A DNA stretch of 64,000 nt from an uncultured Lachnospiraceae bacterium (GCA_910580015.1 CAJTVT010000010.1:1-64000); one strand, 5' to 3'; numbered from the stretch's first letter, positions 44,646-53,863 are shown. Made by a program: numbers and translations. Notes: generated by a model from the letters alone, not told the origin.

Positions 44646-45781
44646 CTGCTCTCTATCAAGTCATAAACCGCTGCTTCTGTCTCAAGAATCTGCGCTACGT
44701 CTGGCTGCTTTACAAACGCACTTTGTTCCATACAAAACTGGATCAGCTCTGGAATTTCTAGAAATGAAATTTTCTTTTCCAAAAACAATGCCACTGCCTT
44801 TTCATTGGCAGCATTATACACAGTCGGAATATTGCCTCCCTGTTTCATCGCCTGAAAAGCTAGCCCAAGCCCTGGAAAAGTGTCAAGATCTGGCTTCTCA
44901 AAGGTAAGACTGGCAAGCTGGAAGAAATCCAACCGTTTTCCTGAAAGGCTTCGACGGCAAGGATAATACAGCGCATATTGAATGGGAAGACGCATATCTG
45001 GTGTCCCAAGCTGCGCCAGTACAGCCCCATCCTCGTATTCTACCATGGAATGTATGATACTCTGAGGATGTACGAGTACCTGAATCTGTTCCAACTCCAC
45101 ATCAAAGAGCCATTTCGCTTCCATAACTTCCAACCCTTTATTTACCATGGTAGCAGAATCAATGGTTATTTTTTTTCCCATAGACCAGTTGGGATGTTGC
45201 AACGCATCCTCCACTCGAATTTGAAGCAAGTCTTCTCGCCTCTTTCCACGAAAGGGGCCCCCAGATGCCGTAAGAAGAATCTTATGGATAGAATTGCCTT
45301 TTTCACCATTCAAAGACTGAAATATCGCACTGTGCTCACTGTCCACTGGAAGAATTGGCACATCTTTTTCCTTCGCCAGCGGCATAATAATATGTCCAGC
45401 CGTCACCAACGTCTCTTTGTTGGCGAGAGCAATGGTTTTTCCAGCTTCTATAGCGGCAATGGTGGGACGTATGCCAAGCATCCCCACAATGGCTGTGACC
45501 AGTATTTCCACCTCTGGCATTACCGCAATCGCAAGAAGACCTTCCATACCAAATAATATCTTAACATCCAAATCCCGCACCCGAACTTGCAGATCTTTTG
45601 CCGCCTGTTCCTCCCAGAGCACAGCAAGACGAGGCTGAAATTCTCGGATCTGCTGCTCTAAAAGTATCACATTGCTTCCCGCTGCTAAAGCTGTCACCTG
45701 GATATCCTTGTGCTCTCGAACAATTTCAAGAGTCTGAGTTCCAATGGAACCTGTTGAACCAAGTATTGCAATTTTCTTCAT
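44639..45781 (-). CDS. dxr: 1-deoxy-D-xylulose-5-phosphate reductoisomerase
   Basis: The second, committed MEP-pathway step: DXP to MEP with NADPH. The 380-residue protein has the NADPH motif LGSTGSIGTQTLE, the catalytic region LPVDSEHSAIFQSL with the metal ligands Asp and Glu, LTASGGPFRG, and HPNWSMGKKITIDSATMVNKGLE. It is nine bases after cdsA and overlaps rseP by seven bases, as expected in a tight operon. Confidence 0.98.
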   Translation of the reverse strand: MKKIAILGSTGSIGTQTLEIVREHKDIQVTALAAGSNVILLEQQIREFQPRLAVLWEEQAAKDLQVRVRDLDVKILFGMEGLLAIAVMPEVEILVTAIVGMLGIRPTIAAIEAGKTIALANKETLVTAGHIIMPLAKEKDVPILPVDSEHSAIFQSLNGEKGNSIHKILLTASGGPFRGKRREDLLQIRVEDALQHPNWSMGKKITIDSATMVNKGLEVMEAKWLFDVELEQIQVLVHPQSIIHSMVEYEDGAVLAQLGTPDMRLPIQYALYYPCRRSLSGKRLDFFQLASLTFEKPDLDTFPGLGLAFQAMKQGGNIPTVYNAANEKAVALFLEKKISFLEIPELIQFCMEQSAFVKQPDVAQILETEAAVYDLIESRW

Positions 45782-45790
45782 TTTTATCTC

Positions 45791-46594
45791 CTAACTAATT
45801 AGATACCTTGCCAGATAATACACAATGGGAGCTGTAAATATGACACTGTCAAAGCGATCTAAAATACCACCATGGCCTGGGATTAGTTTGCCATAATCCT
45901 TAATCTGATAATCCCGCTTCACAGCGGAAGCTGCCAAGTCTCCAATCATGGAAATCAACGCACCAACTGCGCTTATCCCAGCCAAAAGAAAAATATATTC
46001 TGTGGTCAGATTCATTTGTTCCTGAAAAATCCAACCATACAACATAGTTAAAAGGGCTGCTCCTAATACGCCTCCCACGGCTCCTTCCACAGACTTTTTC
46101 GGACTTAGCTTAGGGGCCATTTTATGTCGTCCTATCAGTACCCCGACACAATAAGCACAGGTATCACTGCCCCAAGAACACAAAAAGATCAACCAAACCA
46201 CATAGATACCTGATGTCATCATTCTGGTCTGATAAATACAAGACAACATGACTGCCACATAGAACACACCTGTAAATCCGGCAAATACCTGATTCGCTTT
46301 GTATTGTGGAAATTTGAACACATAAACCGCCATAATCAGTATCAAAAATCCCAACACAAACATTTCCATTTCAGAAATAAAAGATATTTTAAGATTGACA
46401 TAATAAACCAGCACAGCCAGGTAACCAATTCCTCCAAGCAGAGACTTTTCCATCTGAAAAATCCGGTATAATTCAAACACACCGATCATAGATACTGTGA
46501 AAAGTCCTGCCAGCAACACTTCCCCGCCGGTAATAATCAACACAAGGGCTGCCGCCACTAATATGATACCACTTAACAATCGTGTTCGGAACAC
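45791..46594 (-). CDS. cdsA: Phosphatidate cytidylyltransferase
   Basis: Makes CDP-diacylglycerol from CTP and phosphatidate, the entry point to phospholipids, in the membrane. The 267-residue protein has about eight hydrophobic segments and the C-terminal family signature SAVKRDYQIKDYGKLIPGHGGILDR, given here in parts: KDYGKLIPGHGG is followed by LDRFDS. It lies two bases after uppS and nine before dxr, consistent with one transcript. Confidence 0.96.
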   Translation of the reverse strand: MFRTRLLSGIILVAAALVLIITGGEVLLAGLFTVSMIGVFELYRIFQMEKSLLGGIGYLAVLVYYVNLKISFISEMEMFVLGFLILIMAVYVFKFPQYKANQVFAGFTGVFYVAVMLSCIYQTRMMTSGIYVVWLIFLCSWGSDTCAYCVGVLIGRHKMAPKLSPKKSVEGAVGGVLGAALLTMLYGWIFQEQMNLTTEYIFLLAGISAVGALISMIGDLAASAVKRDYQIKDYGKLIPGHGGILDRFDSVIFTAPIVYYLARYLIS

Positions 46595-46596
46595 CC

Positions 46597-47304
46597 TTAT
46601 TCCCCCTTTAAGCCTCCATAGCGTCTGTCTCTTTTATTATAGTCCTCAACAGCTTTTACTAATTCCTCTTTTGTAAAATCCGGCCATGGAACTTCTGTAA
46701 AATACAGCTCGCTATAAGCAAGCTGCCACAACAAATAATTTGATAACCGCAATTCTCCGCTGGTACGGATTAATAAATCTGGCGCTGGAATTCCTCTGGT
46801 GTCGAGATAATCTTCAAACCTCTGCTCATTCAACTCTTCCAGAGAAAAACGGCCTTCTTTATAATCTCCAAGCATCTTTCGCATACCTCGTAACATTTCG
46901 TCCCGGCTGCCGTAATTGATGGCAATCTGAAAATTCAAACCATCCTGATCCTTGGAAAAATCTTCCAGTCTAAAAATACTCTTTTGGATATCTGGATCCA
47001 ATTTGGAAATATCTCCAATCACCCGCACACGCATATGATTTTTCTCTGCTGTCTTCATACAATTCTTCATATAATTGCGCAACAATTTCATCAATGCACG
47101 CACTTCGTCCTCTGGACGATTCCAATTCTCAGTAGAAAATGCATAGACAGTCAAATATTTAATTCCAAGATTCCACGCTTCACGACATATGGTCTCCACA
47201 TTCTTGGCTCCCTGAGTATGTCCGTAATTTCTGGGCATTCCATGCTGTTTTGCCCATCTCCCATTTCCATCTAAAATGATTGCTACATGTTGCGGAACGA
47301 CCAT
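46597..47304 (-). CDS. uppS: Undecaprenyl diphosphate synthase
   Basis: Condenses eight isopentenyl diphosphates onto farnesyl diphosphate to make the C55 carrier for peptidoglycan and other glycans. The 235-residue protein has VAIILDGNGRWAK at the start (Asp and Gly-Asn motif), GHTQGAKNVE, VYAFSTENW and the C-terminal DLLIRTSGELRLSNYLLWQ. I chose ATG 47304 because GGAGGG lies directly before it; a start at 47358 would include the site as coding sequence. A terminator-like hairpin lies in the gap to frr. Confidence 0.97.
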   Translation of the reverse strand: MVVPQHVAIILDGNGRWAKQHGMPRNYGHTQGAKNVETICREAWNLGIKYLTVYAFSTENWNRPEDEVRALMKLLRNYMKNCMKTAEKNHMRVRVIGDISKLDPDIQKSIFRLEDFSKDQDGLNFQIAINYGSRDEMLRGMRKMLGDYKEGRFSLEELNEQRFEDYLDTRGIPAPDLLIRTSGELRLSNYLLWQLAYSELYFTEVPWPDFTKEELVKAVEDYNKRDRRYGGLKGE

Positions 47305-47340
47305 GTTACCCTCCATATTCATGTACATTATCAGTAATGA

Positions 47341-47371
47341 CAAAAAGGGGTCAGGCACACGCCAGCCCCTT
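47341..47371 (-). terminator. Hairpin between frr and uppS
   Basis: On the minus strand AAGGGG pairs with CCCCTT, with an inner GGC/GCC step, followed by TTTTG. It may partly end transcription from pyrH-frr before uppS or modulate it. A second, smaller stem (GTCTGTC/GATAGAC) is at about 47388-47408. Confidence 0.55.
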
Positions 47372-47412
47372 GCTCACTGCGCAACTGTCTATCTTAAAAA
47401 GACAGACACTTC

Positions 47413-47967
47413 CTATACAGTAAGAATTTCTTTTGATTTCTCTTCTACTGATTTCTCTACATTGGCAATAAATTTATCTGTTAATTTCTGCACTTCATCT
47501 TCTAACTGTTTAATCTCATCCTCAGAGACATCATTGGATTTGCCCATCTTTTTCAAATTGTCATTGGCATCTCTTCTGATATTACGGATGGCTACCTTCG
47601 CATTCTCGCCTTTTTTCTTGACCTCTTTCGCTAATTCTTTTCTGCGCTCCTCTGTTAGTTCTGGAAAGACCAGACGGATCACTTTCCCGTCATTGGTGGG
47701 GTTAATGCCCAAATCTGACGTCAGAATTGCTTTTTCAATCACACGTACCATGCTGGCTTCCCAAGGCTGAATCAAGATCATCCGCGGCTCTGGCACAGAA
47801 ACATTTGCCACCTGCTGAATCCCAGTAGGCGTTCCATAATAGTCAACTTTTAATTTATCCAACACATGGGGATTGGCACGTCCCGCACGAATTGTACCAA
47901 ATTCTTCCAGCAAATTGTCAAATGATTTTTGCATCTTATGATTGTATTGCTGCAATCTCTCATCCAT
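47413..47967 (-). CDS. frr: Ribosome recycling factor
   Basis: Splits terminated ribosomes from mRNA together with EF-G. The 184-residue protein has the expected two-domain tRNA-mimic layout: a long three-helix bundle (MQKSFDNLLEEFGTIRAGRAN at one end and EEIKQL-like acidic helices at the other) and the small domain with VDYYGTPTGIQQVANVSVPE. The ATG at 47967 has GGGAGGG six bases before it. Seventeen bases separate it from pyrH. Confidence 0.97.
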   Translation of the reverse strand: MDERLQQYNHKMQKSFDNLLEEFGTIRAGRANPHVLDKLKVDYYGTPTGIQQVANVSVPEPRMILIQPWEASMVRVIEKAILTSDLGINPTNDGKVIRLVFPELTEERRKELAKEVKKKGENAKVAIRNIRRDANDNLKKMGKSNDVSEDEIKQLEDEVQKLTDKFIANVEKSVEEKSKEILTV

Positions 47968-47984
47968 AACAAACCCTCCCAACT

Positions 47985-48680
47985 TTAAACTGTAACTTTT
48001 GTCCCTGAAAAATCTCCGCTCATTGCTTTCACAATGCTGTTTTCTTCATTTAAACCAAATACATACATGGGCATTTTATTTTCCATGCACATAATAGACG
48101 CTGTGAGATCCACCACTGCAAGCTTCTTGTCAATAACCTCCTGAATGGACACCTGATCGTATTTCACAGCCTGAGGATTGGTCTTAGGATCACTGTCATA
48201 GACCCCATCAATCGCTTTTGCTAACAAAATACCGTCCGCTTCAATCTCAACAGCCCGCAGAACGGTAGCTGTATCCGTTGAAAAATAAGGGTGCCCTGTT
48301 CCCCCAGCAAAAAAGCATACGATCCCTTTTTTGAAATATTTATTGACACGATCTTTGGAAAAAAGCTTTGTAAAGGCTCCACATTCAAATGGCGTCAAAA
48401 TTTGAGTCATCATTCCCACCGAACGAAAAATCTCAGATACATAGATACAATTCATCACAGTGGCAAGCATTCCGATCTGATCTGCCTTGGTACGATCAAG
48501 GTTCTCACTCGTTCTTCCTCTCCAAAAGTTACCGCCACCAATCACAATTCCAATCTCAGTTCCTGCGTCTGCCAACTGCTTCACCTGTTCTGCCACCACT
48601 GTCACGGTAGCCTCATCAAAACCGGTATGCTTCTCTCCTGCCAGCGCTTCTCCGCTCAATTTCAATAATATTCTTTTCAT
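47985..48680 (-). CDS. pyrH: UMP kinase
   Basis: Phosphorylates UMP to UDP in pyrimidine nucleotide synthesis; the bacterial hexamer belongs to the amino-acid kinase fold. The 231-residue protein has LKLSGEALAG, GIVIGGGNFWRG and DSDPKTNPQAVKYDQ motifs and a C-terminal FSGTKVTV. It is the first of the pyrH-frr pair, but the gene before it is a bactofilin rather than tsf, which usually stands there. Confidence 0.98.
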   Translation of the reverse strand: MKRILLKLSGEALAGEKHTGFDEATVTVVAEQVKQLADAGTEIGIVIGGGNFWRGRTSENLDRTKADQIGMLATVMNCIYVSEIFRSVGMMTQILTPFECGAFTKLFSKDRVNKYFKKGIVCFFAGGTGHPYFSTDTATVLRAVEIEADGILLAKAIDGVYDSDPKTNPQAVKYDQVSIQEVIDKKLAVVDLTASIMCMENKMPMYVFGLNEENSIVKAMSGDFSGTKVTV

Positions 48681-48690
48681 ACTAGCCTTT

Positions 48691-49518
48691 CTATTTCTCT
48701 ACAAACAGACTGTCCATATCCACTTCTGCATAACACTGAGAGCAGAAACCTTCAATTACAGCTCCATTATTGATCTGCACAGAACGTGATTTAATATTTC
48801 CCATTACAACCGCAGAAGTGTCCACTACTACTGGTCCCTGCACATCGATGTCGCCCTTGATAGCTCCGGCAATCACAGCACTGGAAGCAGTAATATTACC
48901 AATCACAACAGAACCGAGTCCAATCTTGACTGTTCCAGTGGTGGAAATCTCTCCTTCAATCTTGGCTGCATCTGCAAAAAATTCAGAAGACTTGGTATTT
49001 CCTTTAATACTGCCTGTCACAGTCATCTTGCCATTACAAATTACGTTTCCTTCCACCTTGCCCCTTAATTCAAAGGAACCGATAGATTCCATATCACCTT
49101 TCAAAGAAGTTCCTTCTGTAACCACGGTTACTTCTTCTGATACTTCTCCTGATAAACTACTTACATTTTCTGACTTCACTTCGTTTTCTGCACTCACAAT
49201 TGTATCCTCCTTCTGTTTGGCTCTCTCGGCCTCAATCTTCACTGCACTCTGGTTCTTCTGGATTGCATCCTCCAATTTGGTTTCCTGGGGTTTTGGAGGT
49301 GTCATAATTATAGGTTTCTCCTCCGGAACTGACTTGTCCACCTTGTCAAACAACCCTTCCAATTTCTTTAATTCAGACTCTACGTCTACTTCCTGTTCCA
49401 ACGTGTTAACCACTAAGTCAGGCTGTTTTTGCAATGTGTTTCCCTGTAATTCTTCCCCTGGAAGCAATTCATTTACTGCCTGGGACAAGTCTTCTTTGAA
49501 ATCTTTAAAAAAGCTCAT
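48691..49518 (-). CDS. Bactofilin-family polymer-forming protein
   Basis: A 275-residue protein. The C-terminal 130 residues form a right-handed beta-helix of the bactofilin type (repeats such as GSFELRGKVEGNVICNGKMTV, in pieces SFELRGKVEGN and VTGSIKGNTKS, with Gly and Ser/Thr at turns). Such proteins polymerise into filaments beneath the membrane and direct cell-wall enzymes. The N-terminal 145 residues are acidic and probably disordered, longer than in most bactofilins. A C-terminal end with two Cys (FCSQCYAEVDM) is unusual. It lies ten bases before pyrH and downstream of a polysaccharide deacetylase, which hints at cell-wall work. Confidence 0.88.
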   Translation of the reverse strand: MSFFKDFKEDLSQAVNELLPGEELQGNTLQKQPDLVVNTLEQEVDVESELKKLEGLFDKVDKSVPEEKPIIMTPPKPQETKLEDAIQKNQSAVKIEAERAKQKEDTIVSAENEVKSENVSSLSGEVSEEVTVVTEGTSLKGDMESIGSFELRGKVEGNVICNGKMTVTGSIKGNTKSSEFFADAAKIEGEISTTGTVKIGLGSVVIGNITASSAVIAGAIKGDIDVQGPVVVDTSAVVMGNIKSRSVQINNGAVIEGFCSQCYAEVDMDSLFVEK

Positions 49519-49566
49519 ATATGTACCTCCATATCATTATTTTTCTTGTAAAAACATTTCATGTAA

Positions 49567-50595
49567 CTAGTATTCCACATTTTCTGCTGTAATATGCTGA
49601 ATTGGCACAGTTGTTTCATCAATTGGCAAAAGTTCTACCCCAAGGGCCTCCAACTGCTCAATCATGGGCTCCAATGACTCCACAGTTGTCGATTTAGCGG
49701 ACGAATCATGCATCAATACCACTGAAGTTTTATAATTGACCACATCATTCATCACATTTTGAACCAACTCATCTGGCGTATATGCCTGACTTGTAGCATC
49801 ACCGCTTGCCACGTTCCAATCAAAATAGGTATATCCATGCTCATTCACATATCGGATCAGTTCTTTCATATCTACATTGCTTACCCGGTTACTGCTTCCT
49901 CCTGGGAACCGGATCAATTTGGTGGTCACTCCTGTGACTTCCTCCAAATAAGTCTGCAAACGATCCATATCTTGAATATAGGCATCCAGCGATTCATATA
50001 TCACATCATACTTATGGGTGAAAGAATGCATTCCAAGAGTGTGCCCTTCCGCCACAATACGTTGATAAAGAGCTTTTGCAGATTCTTCTTCGCTTCCAAT
50101 AACAAAAAAAGTAGCCTTGATATTGTGCTCTTTCAATATATCCAAAATCTTCTCTGTGTTCACACTGGGACCATCATCGAAGGTAAGATAAACTTTCCTC
50201 TCCGACCCATCTGAATAGAAATTACTGCCTGTCTGTTGAGGCGTTTGAACCATATCTGGATCTGGCACGATATCCTCTGTCCAGTCTGATTCTGACTCAT
50301 CTTGCAGACTGTGAACAGAAGAATTGTCCAATATGGCATCTTCTGCTCTCTCTTCTGGTGAACCCGCACTTTTTGCATTCTGATTTTCCACATAATGTTC
50401 TACAGAAATCATTGAATCTGACAACTCATCCATTTTGTTTTCAAGAAAAATTAATTTCACTGACAGCACGGTCATCAACACACTCAAAATAAGAATCCAA
50501 ATTCCTGTAAATGCCACAATAGAATACTTCATCTTATTGATACGCCTGCGTCTAAGCTGCTGTTGTCGTATTTCGCTCGATGTTTTCTCTTCCAT
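49567..50595 (-). CDS. Polysaccharide deacetylase (NodB-type)
   Basis: A 342-residue predicted membrane-anchored deacetylase. Residues 28-50 are an N-terminal membrane anchor. A low-complexity segment follows, then the NodB domain from about residue 133: VYLTFDDGPSVNTEKIL (Asp-Asp metal and base), MHSFTHKYD (two His ligands) and RFPGGSSNR (Arg). It probably removes acetyl groups from peptidoglycan or another cell-wall glycan on the outside. AGGTCC and GGGGAGG precede the ATG. It is 48 bases before the bactofilin gene. A promoter with an extended -10 is at 50716. Confidence 0.92.
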   Translation of the reverse strand: MEEKTSSEIRQQQLRRRRINKMKYSIVAFTGIWILILSVLMTVLSVKLIFLENKMDELSDSMISVEHYVENQNAKSAGSPEERAEDAILDNSSVHSLQDESESDWTEDIVPDPDMVQTPQQTGSNFYSDGSERKVYLTFDDGPSVNTEKILDILKEHNIKATFFVIGSEEESAKALYQRIVAEGHTLGMHSFTHKYDVIYESLDAYIQDMDRLQTYLEEVTGVTTKLIRFPGGSSNRVSNVDMKELIRYVNEHGYTYFDWNVASGDATSQAYTPDELVQNVMNDVVNYKTSVVLMHDSSAKSTTVESLEPMIEQLEALGVELLPIDETTVPIQHITAENVEY

Positions 50596-50715
50596 GTATG
50601 GACCTCCCCGGTCTTATAACCATTAAATAATGAAAGTAAAACACTTTCCATAATCGGATGGCCATGCAGCCCGTCAAACAGCAGGCTAGACATGATGGTA
50701 TTTACTATCTTTATT

Positions 50716-50724
50716 ATTGTATCA
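50716..50724 (-). promoter_or_regulatory. Extended -10 promoter of the deacetylase gene
   Basis: TGATACAAT on the minus strand is an extended -10, 120 bases before the ATG at 50595. The -35 is poor. The 379-base gap 50596-50974 otherwise holds the copA terminator and AT-rich sequence with no gene. Confidence 0.45.
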
Positions 50725-50918
50725 CATTTTTTTCAAAACGCATTAAAAATATGTGAAAATTTTGAACTATTTTTTGTCATTTTTCTCTAATTTTTCTGTT
50801 AATTGCAAATATTTCCATAATAAATCAGTGAATATAGGAATATTTTCCTGGTTTTTCCCATCTGTCTGTCCACATATTTCTACATTTTTCCCTTTCAAAA
50901 ATGTCTGTGCTCTTTTGC

Positions 50919-50952
50919 AAAAAGCAGGTGATCCCTTCCATCACCTGCTTTT
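50919..50952 (-). terminator. Terminator after copA/copZ
   Basis: A perfect stem of 12 to 13 base pairs (AAGCAGGTGAT and its complement) with a seven-base loop. On the minus strand it is followed by a T run (CTTTTTGC). It is about 25 bases after the stop. Confidence 0.85.
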
Positions 50953-50974
50953 ATGGCTGTATGAAAATCTTTGA

Positions 50975-51184
50975 TTATTGAATGGACAATACTTTGTAAT
51001 CCTGTTCTTCCACTGCCTTTTTCAAAACATCATCTGCAAGCTCTCCATGCAGAGTCACCACTGCGGTGCCTGACTCATGGCTTACCACTGCCTGATCCAC
51101 TTCTGCAAGGGCTTCCAGGCATTTTTTTACATTTGCCTCACAGTGTCCACACATCATTCCTTCAATTTTCATGGTTTTCTCCAT
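50975..51184 (-). CDS. copZ: CopZ-like metallochaperone, internal in-frame start
   Basis: The last 69 codons of the copA frame encode a complete heavy-metal-associated domain: MEKTMKIEGMMCGHC with the Cys-x-x-Cys copper site, ending DYKVLSIQ. An AGGAGG ribosome-binding site lies eight bases ahead of an ATG at 51184, an ideal arrangement. In many Firmicutes copZ is a separate gene just downstream of copA; here no stop codon separates them. Both a fused domain and a free 69-residue copper chaperone could be made. Which product exists is inference. Confidence 0.65.
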   Translation of the reverse strand: MEKTMKIEGMMCGHCEANVKKCLEALAEVDQAVVSHESGTAVVTLHGELADDVLKKAVEEQDYKVLSIQ

Positions 51185-53530
51185 TTTATTTTCCTCCTTA
51201 TTTGCTGCTTTTGACCATATTTGCGTAACATTTGACGATTCTGTCCCACGCCGCTTTTTCTTTGGTCTATCCTTCTTGTTGCTATATATATTTTGCATGT
51301 TTAGTCGCAACGCATTGGTTACCACACAAAAACTTGACAAACTCATCGCCGCCGCACCAAACATGGGATTCAACTGCCAGCCAAAGACTGGAATCCAGAT
51401 TCCGGCTGCCAGGGGAATGCCTATCATATTATATATAAACGCCCAAAACAGATTTTCATGAATATTGGTCAATGTAGCACGACTTAAACGAATTGCCGCT
51501 GGCACATCGCTGAGACGGCTCTTCATAAGTACGATATCCGCCGCATCGATCGCCACATCTGTTCCTGCGCCAATAGCAATGCCCATGTCCGCCCTGGTAA
51601 GAGCTGGTGCATCATTGATCCCGTCTCCCACCATTGCCACCTTTCCCTTGCCTTGAAGGGAACGAATCACAGCTTCCTTGCCCTCTGGCAGAACACCAGC
51701 AATCACCTCGTCCACGCCTGCCTCTTTTCCTATCGCATTTGCAGTGCGCTCATTGTCCCCTGTCAACATGACCACATGGATTCCCAGGTTTTTCAATTCC
51801 TGTATCGCCCTGGGACTGTCTTCTTTTATTACATCTGCCACGGCAATGATCCCGATAAGATGGTCGTCTTTTGCAAAAAATAGTGGAGTCTTTCCCTCTT
51901 CTGCCAACTGTTCTGCCTTCCTGCCAATCTCCTCAGAAATAACCACATGACTACGGATAAAGGAAGCATTCCCAGCGTACAGCAAACTCCCGTGATAGCT
52001 TCCAGATAGGCCATTTCCTGGCAACGCCTGAAATTCTGTGACTTCTTCGGGCACAATCCCTTTCTCCTGTCCATATCCTAATATGGCCTTTGCCAAGGGA
52101 TGCTCGCTCTTCTGCTCCAAAGAAGATGCATATTGCAAAAGCTCCTCCTTGGAAATTCCTTCCATCGGAATCAAATCTGTCACTTTGGGTTCTCCCTTTG
52201 TGATGGTTCCTGTCTTATCCAGCGCTACAATATCCATTTTTCCGGTCTCTTCCAAAGACACTGCTGTCTTAAACAAAATTCCGTTTTTAGCGCCGATTCC
52301 ATTTCCCACCATAATCGCTACTGGAGTGGCAAGCCCCAATGCACAGGGACAGCTAATAACCAAGACAGAAATTCCTCTTGCCAGAGCAAAACCAATCCCT
52401 TCTCCAGCAAAAAGCCATACGATCAGGGTCACCAGAGCAATCCCTATAACTACAGGAACAAAGACACCAGATACTTTATCTGCCACTTTCGCAATGGGGG
52501 CCTTTGTCGCCGCTGCATCGCTTACCATTCGTATGATTTGAGACAAGGTGGTATCTTCTCCCACCCTGGATGCCTGGCATTTCAAGAAACCAGATTGATT
52601 TGCCGTTGCAGCAGACACCAAATCTCCCTCTGATTTATCCACCGGAATGCTCTCTCCTGTCAAAGCTGCCTCATTTACTGCACTGGTTCCGTCTAACACA
52701 ATGCCATCTACGGGGATATGTTCTCCAGGGCGTACAACAAAAATATCTCCCTTTTTTACCTGCTCTATCGAAACTTCCGTTTCTTTTCCATCTTTTAGAA
52801 TGACCGCAGTCTTTGGCGCAAGCTTCATCAATCCTTTCAATGCATCTGTGGTTCTGCCCTTGGCTTTCGCTTCCAACATTTTTCCCACGGTAATCAAGGT
52901 TAAAATCATGGCGGCCGACTCAAAATAAAATTCGTGCATATAGCCCATCACGCCACCCATATCACCCCTGAGCTGTGCATCCGTCATGGCAAACAATGCA
53001 TATACACTGTAAACAAAGGATGCTCCCGCTCCAAGTGCAACCAAAGTGTCCATATTGGGGGCTCCATGCAGAAAACTTTTCCAGCCACTGATAAAAAATT
53101 TCTGATTAATGATCATAATGATTGTGGCAAGCAAAAGCTGTATCAGGCCCATGGCCACATGATTTTTCGCAAGAATCTCCGGTAACGGCCAATTCCACAT
53201 CATATGTCCCATGGATAAATACATTAAAATAAGAAGAAATCCAAGAGAATAGAAAAGCCGCTGTCTTAAAAGTGGCGTCTCCATATCCCGCAATGCATCA
53301 TCTGTATTTGCTGTTTCCTGTAAAGAATGTGCTCCTTTTTTGGATGCACCATAACCAGCCTCCTCCACTGCACGAATGATTTCCGCTTCCGCTGCCGCTC
53401 CTTCCACACCCATCGAGTTAGTCAGCAGACTTACCGAACAGGCAGTAACACCAGATACCTTGGAAACTGCCTGTTCCACTCGTGCACTGCAAGCAGCACA
53501 ACTCATCCCTGTCACTGAATATTGTTCCAT
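50975..53530 (-). CDS. copA: Copper-exporting P1B-type ATPase with C-terminal HMA domain
   Basis: Exports Cu(I) from the cytoplasm using ATP. The 851-residue protein has an N-terminal HMA domain (MSCAACSARV), eight hydrophobic segments, the transmembrane metal site SCPCALGLATP near residue 395, phosphorylation site ALDKTGTITKG near 440, and hinge AMVGDGINDAPAL near 638. After the last segment a basic linker (KKDRPKKKRRG) leads to a second HMA domain (GMMCGHCEAN), a CopZ-like unit. This C-terminal placement is not the standard layout. AAAGGAGAAGGG precedes the start. It is 24 bases after csoR. Confidence 0.96.
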   Translation of the reverse strand: MEQYSVTGMSCAACSARVEQAVSKVSGVTACSVSLLTNSMGVEGAAAEAEIIRAVEEAGYGASKKGAHSLQETANTDDALRDMETPLLRQRLFYSLGFLLILMYLSMGHMMWNWPLPEILAKNHVAMGLIQLLLATIIMIINQKFFISGWKSFLHGAPNMDTLVALGAGASFVYSVYALFAMTDAQLRGDMGGVMGYMHEFYFESAAMILTLITVGKMLEAKAKGRTTDALKGLMKLAPKTAVILKDGKETEVSIEQVKKGDIFVVRPGEHIPVDGIVLDGTSAVNEAALTGESIPVDKSEGDLVSAATANQSGFLKCQASRVGEDTTLSQIIRMVSDAAATKAPIAKVADKVSGVFVPVVIGIALVTLIVWLFAGEGIGFALARGISVLVISCPCALGLATPVAIMVGNGIGAKNGILFKTAVSLEETGKMDIVALDKTGTITKGEPKVTDLIPMEGISKEELLQYASSLEQKSEHPLAKAILGYGQEKGIVPEEVTEFQALPGNGLSGSYHGSLLYAGNASFIRSHVVISEEIGRKAEQLAEEGKTPLFFAKDDHLIGIIAVADVIKEDSPRAIQELKNLGIHVVMLTGDNERTANAIGKEAGVDEVIAGVLPEGKEAVIRSLQGKGKVAMVGDGINDAPALTRADMGIAIGAGTDVAIDAADIVLMKSRLSDVPAAIRLSRATLTNIHENLFWAFIYNMIGIPLAAGIWIPVFGWQLNPMFGAAAMSLSSFCVVTNALRLNMQNIYSNKKDRPKKKRRGTESSNVTQIWSKAANKEENKMEKTMKIEGMMCGHCEANVKKCLEALAEVDQAVVSHESGTAVVTLHGELADDVLKKAVEEQDYKVLSIQ

Positions 53531-53554
53531 CCCTTCTCCTTTCTTTGCGAATAA

Positions 53555-53863
53555 TTATTTCATCAACTTCTGAAGAGTTGCCACTAATTCATCTATGGTC
53601 TCCTCTTTCCCTTCTCTGATATCCTGGGTAACGCAGGTTTTAATGTGATTAGAAAGCAGCACACGGCTAAAGCTGTTCAAAGCTGCATTCACTGCCGCTA
53701 CCTGAACCAAAATATCCGTACAATATACATCCTTCTCCACCATTCCTTTGATGCCCCGCACCTGTCCCTCGATCCGATTCAGTCGATGAATCAAGTCTTT
53801 ATACTCTTTTTCTGTTCGTTCTTTTGTCTTATGACAACAATTCTTTATCGGTTCCTCAACCAT
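53555..53863 (-). CDS. csoR: Copper-sensing repressor CsoR
   Basis: A 102-residue all-helical repressor of the CsoR/RcnR family that releases DNA when it binds Cu(I). The Cys-His-Cys copper ligands are visible: DVYCTDILVQV, then SNHIKTCV, the usual His-x3-Cys. The N-terminal part, HRLNRIEGQVRGIKGM, is the family DNA-facing helix. An additional Cys-Cys-His (NCCHK) at residues 9-11 sits in a flexible N-terminus. AGGAGG precedes the ATG. Its own promoter has a CsoR-like operator in the spacer, so it probably represses itself and copA. Confidence 0.95.
   Translation of the reverse strand: MVEEPIKNCCHKTKERTEKEYKDLIHRLNRIEGQVRGIKGMVEKDVYCTDILVQVAAVNAALNSFSRVLLSNHIKTCVTQDIREGKEETIDELVATLQKLMK

Noticed and set aside
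48770..49570. 266-codon plus-strand frame opposite the bactofilin gene
   Set aside because: Ser/Thr/Ile-rich mirror of a regular repeat gene; the minus-strand beta-helix repeats and operon position are convincing.
52038..52633. Plus-strand frames opposite copA
   Set aside because: Antisense shadows of conserved P-type ATPase motifs, without start signals.
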